Shown here: piece after piece, positions 50,158 through 58,359 of the stretch
Numbering within the stretch: position 1 is the first letter of the stretch
Layout of the letters: each line of letters begins with the position of its first letter
From: an uncultured Collinsella sp.
GTDB taxonomy: Bacteria; Actinomycetota; Coriobacteriia; Coriobacteriales; Coriobacteriaceae
NCBI GenBank assembly: GCA_900541065.1
Contig: UQIE01000001.1
Location: 62,001 to 126,000 of the forward strand
DNA length: 64,000 nt
Direction: 5' to 3'
Notes under the pieces: model-generated
Databases searched by the model: none
What the model saw: only the letters and a program-made list of their open reading frames with translations
Told to the model about the DNA's origin: nothing
Program-made: the position numbers and the translations under genes

Positions 50158-51447
50158 ATGGCTTTCAGGGACATGTTCAAGGCGACCGAGTACAAGCAGC
50201 GGGTAGAGGAGCTCGAGTCCATGCTCACGCCGGAGATGGCGGACGCGGACAGGCTCAGGCGCGAGGCCGAGGACCTCAGGAAGAAAATCGAGGAGGAGAA
50301 GGCTTCGCTCGAGAAGCTGGAGAAGCAGAACTTCAAACTGGATGCCATCGTCAAGGCAAAGGAGTCCAAGTCGCGCGTCCTCGATGACGAGCTGCTGGTC
50401 GAGGAGTTCGGCCTGTACCGCCCACGCTTCGACTTCGCCGACTCGACTCACTACAAGGACGCCCTCGACCGATGCCGCAGGAAACAGAAGGAGGCCGTCA
50501 AGAGCTTCAGCAAGGCCGCGGACAAGACATCCTGGACGGTCAACGGCAGCGCCTCGAAGGGCAAGGCGATGGTCCGCGAAATCTCGAAGCTGCTCATGAT
50601 GGCGTACAACGGCGAGTGCGACGAAATCGTGCGCAAAGTCAAGGCGACCAACGTCGAGCGCTCGCTCGAGAGAATCGAGAAGTCGGCCGCAGCCATCAAC
50701 CGCAACGGCAAGACCCTCGGCATATCCATCCCCGCCGCATACGTCCTCCTCAAGCAGGAGGAGGTCCAGCTGGCCTTCGAGTTCGCACAGGAGAAAGAGG
50801 AGGAGAAGGAGGCGCTGCGCGAAGCCCGCGAGCAGGAGCGCGAGGCCCGGAAGCTCGAGCGCGAGATAGCGGCCGAGCGCAAGAAGCTCGAGAAGGAGCG
50901 CTCCCAGTACCTCAAGGCGTACAAGGACGTCTCGGCACGCCTGAAGGATGCCGGCGACGACGAGCGCGCCGATCTCGAGGAGAAGGCCGCGGAGCTCAAG
51001 GCGAAGCTCGACGACGTGGACAGGGCAGTGTCGGATGTCGATTACCGAGAGGCGAACCAGAAGGCGGGCTTCGTATACGTGATCTCCAACATCGGCTCAT
51101 TCGGTGAGGGCGTCTACAAGATCGGGATGACGAGGCGCCTTGAGCCGATGGACCGCATCCGCGAGCTCGGAGACGCGTCCGTCCCGTTCAATTTCGACGT
51201 GCACGCGCTCATCTTCTGCGATGACGCCCCGAAGCTCGAGGCGGCGCTGCACCGGGCCTTCGAGGACAGGAAGGTGAACATAGTCAACCAGCGCAGGGAG
51301 TTCTTCCGCGTGTCGCTCGATGAGATCGAGGAGGTCGTCAAGGCGAACTACGACAAGACCGTCGAGTTCCACAGCGTGCCCGACGCCGAACAGTACCGGA
51401 CGAGCGAGAAGTTGCGCGAGAAGGGCATTTTCCACCCGCTCGCCTAA
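50158..51447 (+). CDS. DUF4041 protein with C-terminal GIY-YIG (T5orf172) domain
   Basis: 429 aa. Long N-terminal coiled coil (residues 10-65), a DUF4041 core (LVEEFGLYRPRFDFADSTHY, KAMVREISKLLMMAYNGECD), a second charged coiled coil (205-300), and a GIY-YIG-like end: GFVYVISNIGSFGEGVYKIG, MTRRLEPMDRIRELG, and REFFRVSLDEIEE. It lies between repressor and integrase and follows the repressor by 18 bases, so it is probably expressed in the lysogen. Such positions often hold superinfection-defence genes; that role is inference. Confidence 0.75.
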   Translation: MAFRDMFKATEYKQRVEELESMLTPEMADADRLRREAEDLRKKIEEEKASLEKLEKQNFKLDAIVKAKESKSRVLDDELLVEEFGLYRPRFDFADSTHYKDALDRCRRKQKEAVKSFSKAADKTSWTVNGSASKGKAMVREISKLLMMAYNGECDEIVRKVKATNVERSLERIEKSAAAINRNGKTLGISIPAAYVLLKQEEVQLAFEFAQEKEEEKEALREAREQEREARKLEREIAAERKKLEKERSQYLKAYKDVSARLKDAGDDERADLEEKAAELKAKLDDVDRAVSDVDYREANQKAGFVYVISNIGSFGEGVYKIGMTRRLEPMDRIRELGDASVPFNFDVHALIFCDDAPKLEAALHRAFEDRKVNIVNQRREFFRVSLDEIEEVVKANYDKTVEFHSVPDAEQYRTSEKLREKGIFHPLA

Positions 51448-51453
51448 AGAAAA

Positions 51454-51496
51454 AGCCGCCCCGCGCGCAGCTGGAACCTAGGCGCGGGGCTCGGCT
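51454..51496. terminator. Hairpin after the DUF4041 gene
   Basis: 9-bp GC stem GCCCCGCGC / GCGCGGGGC extended by AGCC/GGCT. On the minus strand it is followed by TTTTTCTTT; on the plus strand no T-run. Probably bidirectional. The gap 51448-51695 holds this and the next hairpin and no gene I can support. Confidence 0.55.
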
Positions 51497-51561
51497 ACAC
51501 CGTCGAGGGCGAGATTCCATGCGTCTACATCTAGGGAGGTGATGCCCATGAAAGCAAAAAA

Positions 51562-51596
51562 TCTCGGGACCGCAGGCTGATGCCGCGGTCCCGAGA
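51562..51596. terminator. 12-bp perfect stem-loop before the integrase
   Basis: TCTCGGGACCGC / GCGGTCCCGAGA with an 11-base loop, preceded by an A-rich run (GCAAAAAA), which would give a T-run on the minus strand. Likely stops antisense transcription or isolates the integrase gene. Confidence 0.6.
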
Positions 51597-51695
51597 CTAA
51601 GGAGACGGCCCCTGCACTTTGGAACGTGAGACGGGGCCGGAGTCAGAACCGGGCGAAACGGAGAATAAGCCCGCGATCTGAACGGATCTGATTAT

Positions 51696-52823
51696 ATGAC
51701 AAAGAAGCAGCGCCGCCGCGTCTGGGGTTCCGTGACCGAGATGAGGCGCGGCAAGAAGTACGTCCTGCGCTGGATGCAGAACACGCCGCAGGGCCGCAGG
51801 CGCAAGACCAAGACCGTGTACGGCACCTACCGCGAGGCGTGCGCGGAACTCGACCGCATCCACGTCGAGCACGCCGACGACGCACCCGTGCCCACCATAG
51901 CCAAGGCCTACGAGACGTGGCTCGTCCCCAAGATGGCCGCACAGGTCGAGGCGGGGACCCTCGCCCCCAACACCCGCGACCTCGTGCTGCGCTCGTGGAA
52001 GAACTACGTCGGACCCCGCTGGGGCGCAATGCCCGTCGACCAGCTCCGCGCCGTCGAGCTGCAGGACTGGCTGCTGACACTGCCCGCCGCCACAGCAGAT
52101 ACCGCCCTGCTCACCCTGCACAAGGTCTACGCCTGCGTCTCGACCTTCATCCGCCTGCCGCTCGACCCGTTCGCCGCCAGCGTCAGGTACACCATGCCCA
52201 CCCGCAAGACCCGCGAGCGCTCAAAGCGCGTCTACACCCTCGACGAGGCCCTGGGCGTCCTCGACGCACTGCGCGGCAACCCCCTGGAGCCCGCGTTCAT
52301 CCTCGCGTGCTTCGGCTCCTGCTGCTCGGGCGAGTCGCTGGGCGTGCGCGCTGAGGAGGTGCTGCGCTGGGAGCGTAGCGGCACCGTCCTCGCCTCGGCC
52401 GACATCTGCCGCCAGATGCAGCAGTCCGGCACCGAGCCGGTGGGTGCCCTCAAGACCGCCAAGTCCGCCCGAACCGTCGTGATCCTGCCGCAGGCCGCCG
52501 ACCGCCTCGTCGAGATAGCGGCCTCGCGCGCCGCCGAGGGCCGCGAGTGGATGTGCGACCGGGGCGACGGGCTGCCCATGAACCGGAGCATCTGCAACGA
52601 CCGCTGGCGGAAACTCTGCGCCGCCCGCGGCATCGAGCACATCCCGTGGTCGAACCTCCGCAACTCATGGCGTACGATAGCGGAGGTCGAGCTTCGCCTG
52701 CCGTGGGACCTCATAGAGATGCTCATGGGCCACGCCCTCCCCGGCGTGTCGGGTAGGCACTACATCCGCCCCACCGCCGAGCAGGTCGTCCGCGCCGCCT
52801 TCGACGCGCTTGGGACAAGTTAG
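51696..52823 (+). CDS. int: Tyrosine-recombinase integrase, catalytically atypical
   Basis: 375 aa with a basic N-terminal arm-binding part, core-binding region (about 65-165) and catalytic domain. Kept: Lys253 (LKTAKSAR), the second Arg at 322 (NLRNSW), His346 (MGH) and the Tyr356 nucleophile (GRHYIRP). Not kept: the first catalytic Arg of the GxRxxE box, which reads GSCCSGESL with Cys210 in its place, and the His before the second Arg, which is Trp318. The stop codon lies in the attachment repeat. No strong ribosome site before the ATG. Confidence 0.85.
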   Translation: MTKKQRRRVWGSVTEMRRGKKYVLRWMQNTPQGRRRKTKTVYGTYREACAELDRIHVEHADDAPVPTIAKAYETWLVPKMAAQVEAGTLAPNTRDLVLRSWKNYVGPRWGAMPVDQLRAVELQDWLLTLPAATADTALLTLHKVYACVSTFIRLPLDPFAASVRYTMPTRKTRERSKRVYTLDEALGVLDALRGNPLEPAFILACFGSCCSGESLGVRAEEVLRWERSGTVLASADICRQMQQSGTEPVGALKTAKSARTVVILPQAADRLVEIAASRAAEGREWMCDRGDGLPMNRSICNDRWRKLCAARGIEHIPWSNLRNSWRTIAEVELRLPWDLIEMLMGHALPGVSGRHYIRPTAEQVVRAAFDALGTS

Positions 52824-52830
52824 GATATTC
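52816..52830. other. Probable right attachment site (attR core)
   Basis: CAAGTTAGGATATTC, 14 of 15 bases equal to the left copy. It overlaps the last codons and stop of the integrase gene. Confidence 0.65.
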
Positions 52831-52894
52831 CCTCGCAAAGCCGCAGGTAGGTGGCACGCCATTAGTTGTGGCAGTACTAAGATTCGCAGTCCAA

Positions 52895-52931
52895 AACCAC
52901 CGCAAAGGGGACAGACACCTTTGCGGTGGTT
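52895..52931. repeat. 14-bp perfect inverted repeat
   Basis: AACCACCGCAAAGG / CCTTTGCGGTGGTT around a 9-base loop. It contains the TTGCGGTGG core of the other family but in reversed arm order. Confidence 0.8.
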
Positions 52932-52941
52932 CCCACAGACA

Positions 52942-52996
52942 TCTCGATCCGTAACAGTTAGAGTCCATTTTTCGGCCCACCTGTTACAGATTGAGA
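52942..52996. repeat. 55-bp palindromic repeat, unit 1 of 3
   Basis: 16-base arms TCTCGATCCGTAACAG / CTGTTACAGATTGAGA (pairing allowing G-U) around an AT-rich loop containing TTTTTCGGCC. The gap 52824-53213 contains only this array and the previous repeat; no gene. Confidence 0.85.
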
Positions 52997-53021
52997 CATT
53001 CAAATTCTGCCGAGAAGATAA

Positions 53022-53076
53022 TCTCGATCTGTAACAGTAGATCGGCAAAATCGACCCTAGATGTTACAGATCGAGA
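53022..53076. repeat. 55-bp palindromic repeat, unit 2 of 3
   Basis: 15-base perfect arms TCTCGATCTGTAACA / TGTTACAGATCGAGA. Exactly 80 bp after unit 1, same length. Its loop resembles the loop of unit 3 in the reverse direction (TCTAGGG, GATTTTG). Confidence 0.85.
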
Positions 53077-53102
53077 CAAACGACCGATATCAACCTGAAT
53101 AA

Positions 53103-53157
53103 TCTCAATCTGTAACATCTAGCCCGTTTTCGGCCTTACAGCTGTTACAGATCGAGA
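53103..53157. repeat. 55-bp palindromic repeat, unit 3 of 3
   Basis: TCTCAATCTGTAACA / TGTTACAGATCGAGA, one G-U mismatch, 81 bp after unit 2, same length. Confidence 0.85.
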
Positions 53158-53213
53158 CAAACCAACGAAACAAGCCGCCGCAAGGGAAACTTTTGTACTG
53201 GTTTGGGGCTGCG

Positions 53214-53873
53214 CTACTCACCGAGCATCTCTTGGAGCTTGGCTGCCACGGCATGTCCCAAGCTCTCGTGGCCTTCGGGCATCATGTGCAGATAATCGAT
53301 ATCGCCCGGCTCGGCAAAGTCGGCGGCATTCAAAAAGTCGCAGCCAAACTGCTCAGCCACATGCGCGTAGTACTCACCAAAATGTTCCGAGGCTTCTACG
53401 GAATGCTCGTCAAAATCGGTCATATATACGTCGGCGATCTGCGGCTTAATCTTGATAGGCGCCATCAGCAGAATCCGTGGGCAGGGCGCGGCATCGGTCC
53501 AGGCAAACGCGCGGACGGCGCGAATCAGTGCCATGGCGCCACGGGCGATATCGGAGGCTGTCACGCCAAAGACCGTCTTGCAGTCGTTGGTGCCCAGCAT
53601 AATCACGATCGCGTCCAGCGGCTTATGGGCTTCGAGCAGCATCGGCAGCGCGCGAATGCCGTTGAGGTTGGTGTCCAGATGGCACATATCGTCGCGCACC
53701 GTCGTGCGACCATTTAGGCCTTCCTCAATCACATGCCAACCCTCACCCAGGTCACGCTGCACCACACCGCACCAGCGCACATCCTGCGCATAGCGCACTG
53801 CGGTGCCGTCGCGCATACCCGCCGGATCATAGCCATAGGTGTTGCTGTCACCAAAGCACAGAACGTTTTTCAT
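53214..53873 (-). CDS. SGNH/GDSL hydrolase
   Basis: 219 aa esterase or acylhydrolase of the SGNH fold. Block I is VLCFGDSNTYGYDP with the nucleophile Ser, block II has EEGLNGRTT (oxyanion Gly), block III is IVIMLGTNDCKT (Asn), and block V is HMMPEGHESLGHAVA with the Asp/Glu-His equivalent (here the Asp position reads Met-Pro-Glu-Gly-His). No signal peptide, so cytoplasmic. GGGGAAC precedes the ATG. Substrate unknown. Confidence 0.85.
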   Translation of the reverse strand: MKNVLCFGDSNTYGYDPAGMRDGTAVRYAQDVRWCGVVQRDLGEGWHVIEEGLNGRTTVRDDMCHLDTNLNGIRALPMLLEAHKPLDAIVIMLGTNDCKTVFGVTASDIARGAMALIRAVRAFAWTDAAPCPRILLMAPIKIKPQIADVYMTDFDEHSVEASEHFGEYYAHVAEQFGCDFLNAADFAEPGDIDYLHMMPEGHESLGHAVAAKLQEMLGE

Positions 53874-53893
53874 CTTGAGTTCCCCATTCCGTA

Positions 53894-53928
53894 AAAAGCC
53901 GACGGGAGCAATCCCTCCCGTCGGCTTG
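53894..53928 (-). terminator. Stem-loop upstream of the SGNH gene
   Basis: 13-bp perfect stem AAGCCGACGGGAG / CTCCCGTCGGCTT followed by TTTTT on the minus strand: intrinsic terminator of the PARG-like gene. Confidence 0.85.
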
Positions 53929-53951
53929 GCATATCACATCGCGCGCACCGC

Positions 53952-55091
53952 TTACAGGTACTTGCGCCAGTCGTCCTCGTCCTCATCGTCCTCGGCTGCT
54001 GCCTGGGCCTGCTCGGCGGCACGAGCGGCTGCGGCGCGGGCGGCAACCTGGGCATAGGACTCCTCGTTGCGCTCGGGGAAGTTTGCCAGCACGTGCTCGA
54101 ACTTGGCAAAATCCTCGTCCCAGCGCGTAGAGGGCACGGCAAAGAAGACCTGCTTGACCTTGAAGTCGCCCGATGCGAGCTCCTTGCGGAAGAGCTCGGC
54201 CACGGCCTCGGCGTCAAAGCCGTTGTTCTCGCAGCCCCAAGCACCCAGTACGAGCTTCTCGCGGCCCAGCTCATCGCAGATAGCAAGCACAAAGCGAATG
54301 CGGTCGCGCAGGGCGTCAAGCAAGGCATCGTCGCTCACGCGGTACTCCTGGCGAGCACGCTTGGCGTTGGGTGCAGCGGCGACGATTACGTCGGCATAGG
54401 CGTGCACATGCTTGCGGTCGAAGCGCACCACGGGCACCACCAGCGCACGGTTGCGGTACAGCTCACAGTTGATGTTGCGGCGACGGTTCTCGCCGTACCA
54501 TTTACGCTGCTTATCAAGGACATTGTACAGGTACGAATCGGCGCACAGCGTGGCCTCCTGGCCCAGATAGCCCTGGATGTAGCCACCGCCCGGATTGGTG
54601 AACGAGGCAAAGGCAAGCACAGCCATGTCGCAGAACTGCGCGTAGCCTCGACCGTTATCCAGAATGGCCTGCGTGGCAGAGGCGTCGAGCACGGTGACCT
54701 CGGGCAGGACCGGAGCGGGCTCCTCGGCGGCAGGCGCGGGCTCGGCTTCGGTGGCCTCCTCGACGGGCTCGGGCGCCACCTCGGCATCGACCGCAGCCTC
54801 GACCTCAGCAGCCTCAGTAGCCTCGACCTCGGCAGCCTCGACGTCCTCGGCAGCTTGCTCCTCAGCAGCCGCTGCCTTCTGGACCCTGGTCTTCATCGCC
54901 GCGACAAAACCGGCAGGCATACCATCGAACTCGCGCACGCCGGCAAGCGAACGCTCGATGTCCTTGGCACAGGCCTCGGACACAGCCGTCACATGGCACT
55001 CGGCGGCCTTGGCACGTGCCTCACGCTTGGGATTGGGCTGACCCGCTCGGTTGGACCTGCGGTTACGGTTCCTGCTGTCGACGTCTGCCAT
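53952..55091 (-). CDS. TIGR02452 family protein, microbial PARG-like
   Basis: 379 aa. The catalytic macro-like region covers about 135-360: FTNPGGGYIQGYLGQEATLC carries the PARG signature GGG-X7-QEx (168-180) and VLGAWGCENNGF the second family box. The usual QEE reads QEA (Ala180). A highly acidic/Ala linker (75-130) joins an N-terminal helical segment. The family removes ADP-ribose from proteins; with Ala at this place the activity may be changed or lost. Confidence 0.8.
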   Translation of the reverse strand: MADVDSRNRNRRSNRAGQPNPKREARAKAAECHVTAVSEACAKDIERSLAGVREFDGMPAGFVAAMKTRVQKAAAAEEQAAEDVEAAEVEATEAAEVEAAVDAEVAPEPVEEATEAEPAPAAEEPAPVLPEVTVLDASATQAILDNGRGYAQFCDMAVLAFASFTNPGGGYIQGYLGQEATLCADSYLYNVLDKQRKWYGENRRRNINCELYRNRALVVPVVRFDRKHVHAYADVIVAAAPNAKRARQEYRVSDDALLDALRDRIRFVLAICDELGREKLVLGAWGCENNGFDAEAVAELFRKELASGDFKVKQVFFAVPSTRWDEDFAKFEHVLANFPERNEESYAQVAARAAAARAAEQAQAAAEDDEDEDDWRKYL

Positions 55092-55158
55092 ACATGGCCA
55101 CCTTTCCTGTCGCTGCCGCTATCGGCTTTTCCCATCCATGATACCCCGCCGCACACAT

Positions 55159-55184
55159 AAAGACGGTCCCGAAGGACCGCCTTT
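55159..55184 (-). terminator. Stem-loop after the Bax1-I gene
   Basis: 11-bp stem AAAGACGGTCC / GGACCGCCTTT (one G-U) with a CGAA loop, 46 bases downstream of the Bax1-I stop on the minus strand. Confidence 0.7.
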
Positions 55185-55230
55185 CGCATCGTTTTACCGT
55201 GTCCGGCAGGAAGCATCGCAATGCCGCGCT

Positions 55231-55926
55231 TTAATCGCGACGGCCGAGGATGTTCAGAATGCGCAGGAACACGTTGATAATATCCACGAACAGGTTGGAT
55301 GCCATAAGTACGGCGTTGGGCAGCGTGAGCGGCACCGTCGTTGCCACATAGGTGTCGTAGCCGATGAAGCCGGCGAACACCACAATCACGATCAGGTCGG
55401 TGATGGACTGCGAAACGCCCATGAACATCAGCACGATCTCGACCAGAATCGTGGCAAGCAGGATGCCAAAACCAATGCCATACACACGCTGGAAGAACTT
55501 GGGGAAGGTCACGCCCAGCGCACCAAAGACAAAGGTGATGGCGGCCGTGGCGATAAAGGCGGTGTTAATGGTAGGCAGGTCGTAGTTTGCAAGACCAAAC
55601 GACGCCGTCAGACCAAAGGTGCTCGCAAAGACCACGTAGCCCACGAGTGACAGGCCCACGGACTGTTTGCTGGCAGCAGCCGACATCATGACCATGCCGA
55701 CGATGGTCAAAATAAATGAGCCAAAGACCAGCGGCAAAGCGGCGCCGCTCATCATCATGCGCGCAAACGACATGGTGCTCGTAAAATAGGCGCCGGCGCC
55801 CATGGCGCAAAAGCCCAAAAAGATCAGGGCAGACATGACAAGGTTGTACGCGCGCGGCGACATCTCCTTGGCGCGGCTTGCGCCGGTCTCGATGAGGCCG
55901 TTCTGATAGCCCTGGATATCGTTCAT
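55231..55926 (-). CDS. Bax1-I/YccA family membrane protein
   Basis: 231 aa with seven hydrophobic segments (from NLVMSALIFLGFCAMGAGAY to DLIVIVVFAGFIGYDTY) and the family tail INVFLRILNILGRRD. Members act as membrane stress or ion-leak proteins, YccA by checking FtsH. The ATG at 55926 follows GAAAGGACG; upstream in-frame sequence has no ribosome site. Confidence 0.88.
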   Translation of the reverse strand: MNDIQGYQNGLIETGASRAKEMSPRAYNLVMSALIFLGFCAMGAGAYFTSTMSFARMMMSGAALPLVFGSFILTIVGMVMMSAAASKQSVGLSLVGYVVFASTFGLTASFGLANYDLPTINTAFIATAAITFVFGALGVTFPKFFQRVYGIGFGILLATILVEIVLMFMGVSQSITDLIVIVVFAGFIGYDTYVATTVPLTLPNAVLMASNLFVDIINVFLRILNILGRRD

Positions 55927-56005
55927 ACTTCGTCCTTTCACAAAGCGCCGCGACGGCACCGTAGGTGACAAGATTCCTGTCATTGTACCCGAATGCCGTA
56001 CGTCC

Positions 56006-56344
56006 TTACCTACGGCGCTCGCCCTCGAGCGTGCGATCAAAGGCCCAGACCCACCAACGCATCACGTGTGCCTGCGAGCCATCCGGTCGCTCGCGTGCCT
56101 GTTCTTCCAGATACAGTTCGGTCGCATGTCCACCAAAACGAACCTTATAAGTCGCCGTACGAATGCCGTGAACCGTCAGGCCAAAACCGGTAGACGAGAC
56201 AATCTCGTCAATCGTAAAGCAGCGACCGTCAACCCAGCAGACGGTAACCGGCACAACCTGTCCGCCCGCGAGGATGCGAGCCACGACGTCCACATACTGC
56301 TTGTGTACGCGCCGAGTTTTGCCGTCTGTCTGTCGATATTCCAT
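56006..56344 (-). CDS. Conserved hypothetical protein
   Basis: 112 aa, not recognised. Mostly beta-sheet with YKVRFGGHATELYLEEQARE and RWWVWAFDRTLEGERRR. The ATG at 56344 has AGGAGG only one base away, so an in-frame ATG at 56365 without a site is an alternative; the start is uncertain. No signal or membrane segment. Confidence 0.55.
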   Translation of the reverse strand: MEYRQTDGKTRRVHKQYVDVVARILAGGQVVPVTVCWVDGRCFTIDEIVSSTGFGLTVHGIRTATYKVRFGGHATELYLEEQARERPDGSQAHVMRWWVWAFDRTLEGERRR

Positions 56345-56594
56345 GCCTCCTATTATCGAACGCATGTTTGTATGTTGTAAAGCGAACAGACTGTGGTTTT
56401 GGAGTGTCGTAGCAATCGCACGTGTCCGCATGGCGTGTTAGCAAAAAGAATACCCGCGGTCAACAGGACTAATATTCAGTTTTAGTGCCAAAAAATCCAC
56501 TTCTCACGTCAGAACTCCGTTAAGAAACCCACAGGAGGTGATACGATTTATCATGTTTTTGTAACGTGCCTGCAAACTTCGAGAAAGCCCATAT

Positions 56595-57644
56595 ATGGAC
56601 GTAACGTTCTCAACCTTCCTCGGCCAAATTATGTCGAACCCAGTCCTTGCCGTCACCGTGATCCTCGCGCTCGGCGCCATCTTCGTCAATGGATGGACCG
56701 ACGCGCCCAACGCCATCGCGACCTGCGTCACTACGCGTTGCATGCCCGCCCGCGCCGCCATTCTCATGAGCGCCGCATTCAACTTCCTCGGCGTGCTCAT
56801 CATGACGCACTTTAATGCGAGCGTCGCCAACACCATCTCACATATCGTCGACTTTGGCGGAAACAGCACCATGGCGCTCGCCTGCCTCTGCGCAGCGCTG
56901 TTCTCCATCGTCGTCTACGGCGCCACAGCATCGCGTTTTGGCATCCCCACTTCGCAAAGCCACAGCCTTATCGCCGGCCTGACCGGTGCCGCTATCGCCC
57001 TCGGCGGCGCGAGCAGCGTCAACGTCCACGAGTGGATGAAGGTCATCTACGGCCTGGCGCTCTCCATCGGCCTGGGCTTTGTCATGGGCTGGGTCCTGTG
57101 CAAACTCGTCTCGATTCTTTTCGCCGCCGCCAACAGGCGACGTGCCAATGTCTTCTTTAAATACGCTCAGATCGCGAGCGCTGCGGCCATGAGCTTTATG
57201 CACGGCGCGCAGGATGGACAGAAGTTCATCGGCGTGCTCTTTTTAGGCGTGGCCTTCGCAAACGGCCAGACCAGCGTCGGCGATGCCGGCATCCCCATCT
57301 GGATTATGCTGCTGTGCTCGGCCACCATGGGTATCGGCACCAGCGTGGGCGGCGAGCGCATCATCAAGTCCGTCGGCCAGAGCATGGTTAAGCTCGAGAA
57401 GTATCAGGGCTTCTCCGCCGACCTCGCGGGCGCCGCGAACCTGCTGCTTGCCACCCTTACCGGCATCCCCGTGTCCTCCACACACATCAAGACCTGCGCC
57501 ATCATGGGCGTCGGTGCCGTCAAGCGCCTCTCAGCCATCAACTTCGGCGTCGTCAAAGACATGATGTTCACCTGGTTCTTCACCTTCCCCGCCTGTGGAC
57601 TCATCAGCTTTGTCATGGCCAAGCTGTTCATGATGTTCCTCTAG
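56595..57644 (+). CDS. pit: PiT family inorganic phosphate transporter
   Basis: 349 aa, about ten membrane helices. The two family motifs are NGWTDAPNAIATCVTTRCMP near residues 33-52 and SFMHGAQDGQKFIGVLFLG in the second half. Low-affinity phosphate uptake with a metal-phosphate symport mechanism. Followed by its DUF47 partner 67 bases on. Only a weak ribosome site before the ATG. Confidence 0.92.
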   Translation: MDVTFSTFLGQIMSNPVLAVTVILALGAIFVNGWTDAPNAIATCVTTRCMPARAAILMSAAFNFLGVLIMTHFNASVANTISHIVDFGGNSTMALACLCAALFSIVVYGATASRFGIPTSQSHSLIAGLTGAAIALGGASSVNVHEWMKVIYGLALSIGLGFVMGWVLCKLVSILFAAANRRRANVFFKYAQIASAAAMSFMHGAQDGQKFIGVLFLGVAFANGQTSVGDAGIPIWIMLLCSATMGIGTSVGGERIIKSVGQSMVKLEKYQGFSADLAGAANLLLATLTGIPVSSTHIKTCAIMGVGAVKRLSAINFGVVKDMMFTWFFTFPACGLISFVMAKLFMMFL

Positions 57645-57711
57645 TCAAACCGAACGTCCATCTGGACCGCAACACTTCGCCCACCCGTCTTCGCCTCGAA
57701 AGGACCCACCC

Positions 57712-58335
57712 ATGGCTAAGAAACCCGATTCGTTCTACTTTGACAACTACGTCGCCTGCGCCGACCTCGCCGTCCAGGCCGCCGAGCTGCTCACCAAGAT
57801 TTTTGAGAACTTCGATCCCGCGCAGATTCACGACATGCTCAATAAGATGCATGCGATTGAGCATGCGGCAGACAAGAAGCACCACGAGCTCGAAGACGCC
57901 CTGCTCACCGCCTTTATCACCCCGCTCGAGCGCGAGGATCTGGATCTGATGAGCTGCGCGCTCGACACCGTGCTCGACCGCATCGAGGGCGTCGTGCAGC
58001 GCGTCTACTTCACCAACATCCAGAGTATCCATCCCGACGCCATCGTCATCGCCCACAAGGTGACTGACGCCTGCCGCGCCATGAAAGACCTGATGGTCGA
58101 GCTGCCCAACTACCGCAAGTCCAAGACCCTGCGCGAACTCGTCATCCAGATCAACACCATCGAGTCCGAAGCCGACGAGCTCTATATCAACGCCATGCGC
58201 AACCTGCACGTTAACGGCAAGGACCCGCTCGAGGTCATCGCCTGGCGTGACGTGTACGCCTTCCTGGAGTACTGCGCTGACTGCTGCGAGAATGTGGCCG
58301 ATGTTGTGGATTCGATTGTCATGAAGAACAGTTAA
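57712..58335 (+). CDS. DUF47/PhoU-like Pit accessory protein
   Basis: 207 aa all-helical protein of the DUF47 family, which accompanies Pit transporters and tunes uptake. FYFDNYVACADLAVQAAELL near the start; AVxEH-like HAIEHAADKKHHELEDAL gives the metal-binding His/Glu pattern. GAAAGGA precedes the ATG. Same operon as pit. Confidence 0.9.
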   Translation: MAKKPDSFYFDNYVACADLAVQAAELLTKIFENFDPAQIHDMLNKMHAIEHAADKKHHELEDALLTAFITPLEREDLDLMSCALDTVLDRIEGVVQRVYFTNIQSIHPDAIVIAHKVTDACRAMKDLMVELPNYRKSKTLRELVIQINTIESEADELYINAMRNLHVNGKDPLEVIAWRDVYAFLEYCADCCENVADVVDSIVMKNS

Positions 58336-58359
58336 TTGGGGGTACGTGTCCCACCGGTC

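Larger units (their letters stand above)
17785..52830. mobile_element. Temperate siphovirus prophage, about 35 kb
   Basis: A complete set of phage modules lies between a direct repeat: lysogeny genes (plus strand, right end), early and replication genes (minus strand), then packaging, head, fibre, tail and lysis genes in one long minus-strand run ending at a terminator near the left repeat. No structural module appears to be missing. Gene spacing is tight with many ATGA, GTGA and TGATG overlaps, unlike the flanks. Boundaries rest on the repeat and on the switch from phage to housekeeping genes. Confidence 0.93.

Noticed and set aside
51448..51531. In-frame extension of the DUF4041 gene beyond its TAA, ending GLGYTVEGEIPCVYI
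   Set aside because: The segment passes through a strong hairpin; without evidence for read-through it is treated as chance or a remnant, though the last 15 residues look protein-like.
52942..53157. CRISPR array
   Set aside because: Units are palindromes with variable loops and only three copies; gaps between them are 25-26 bp, and no cas gene is near.
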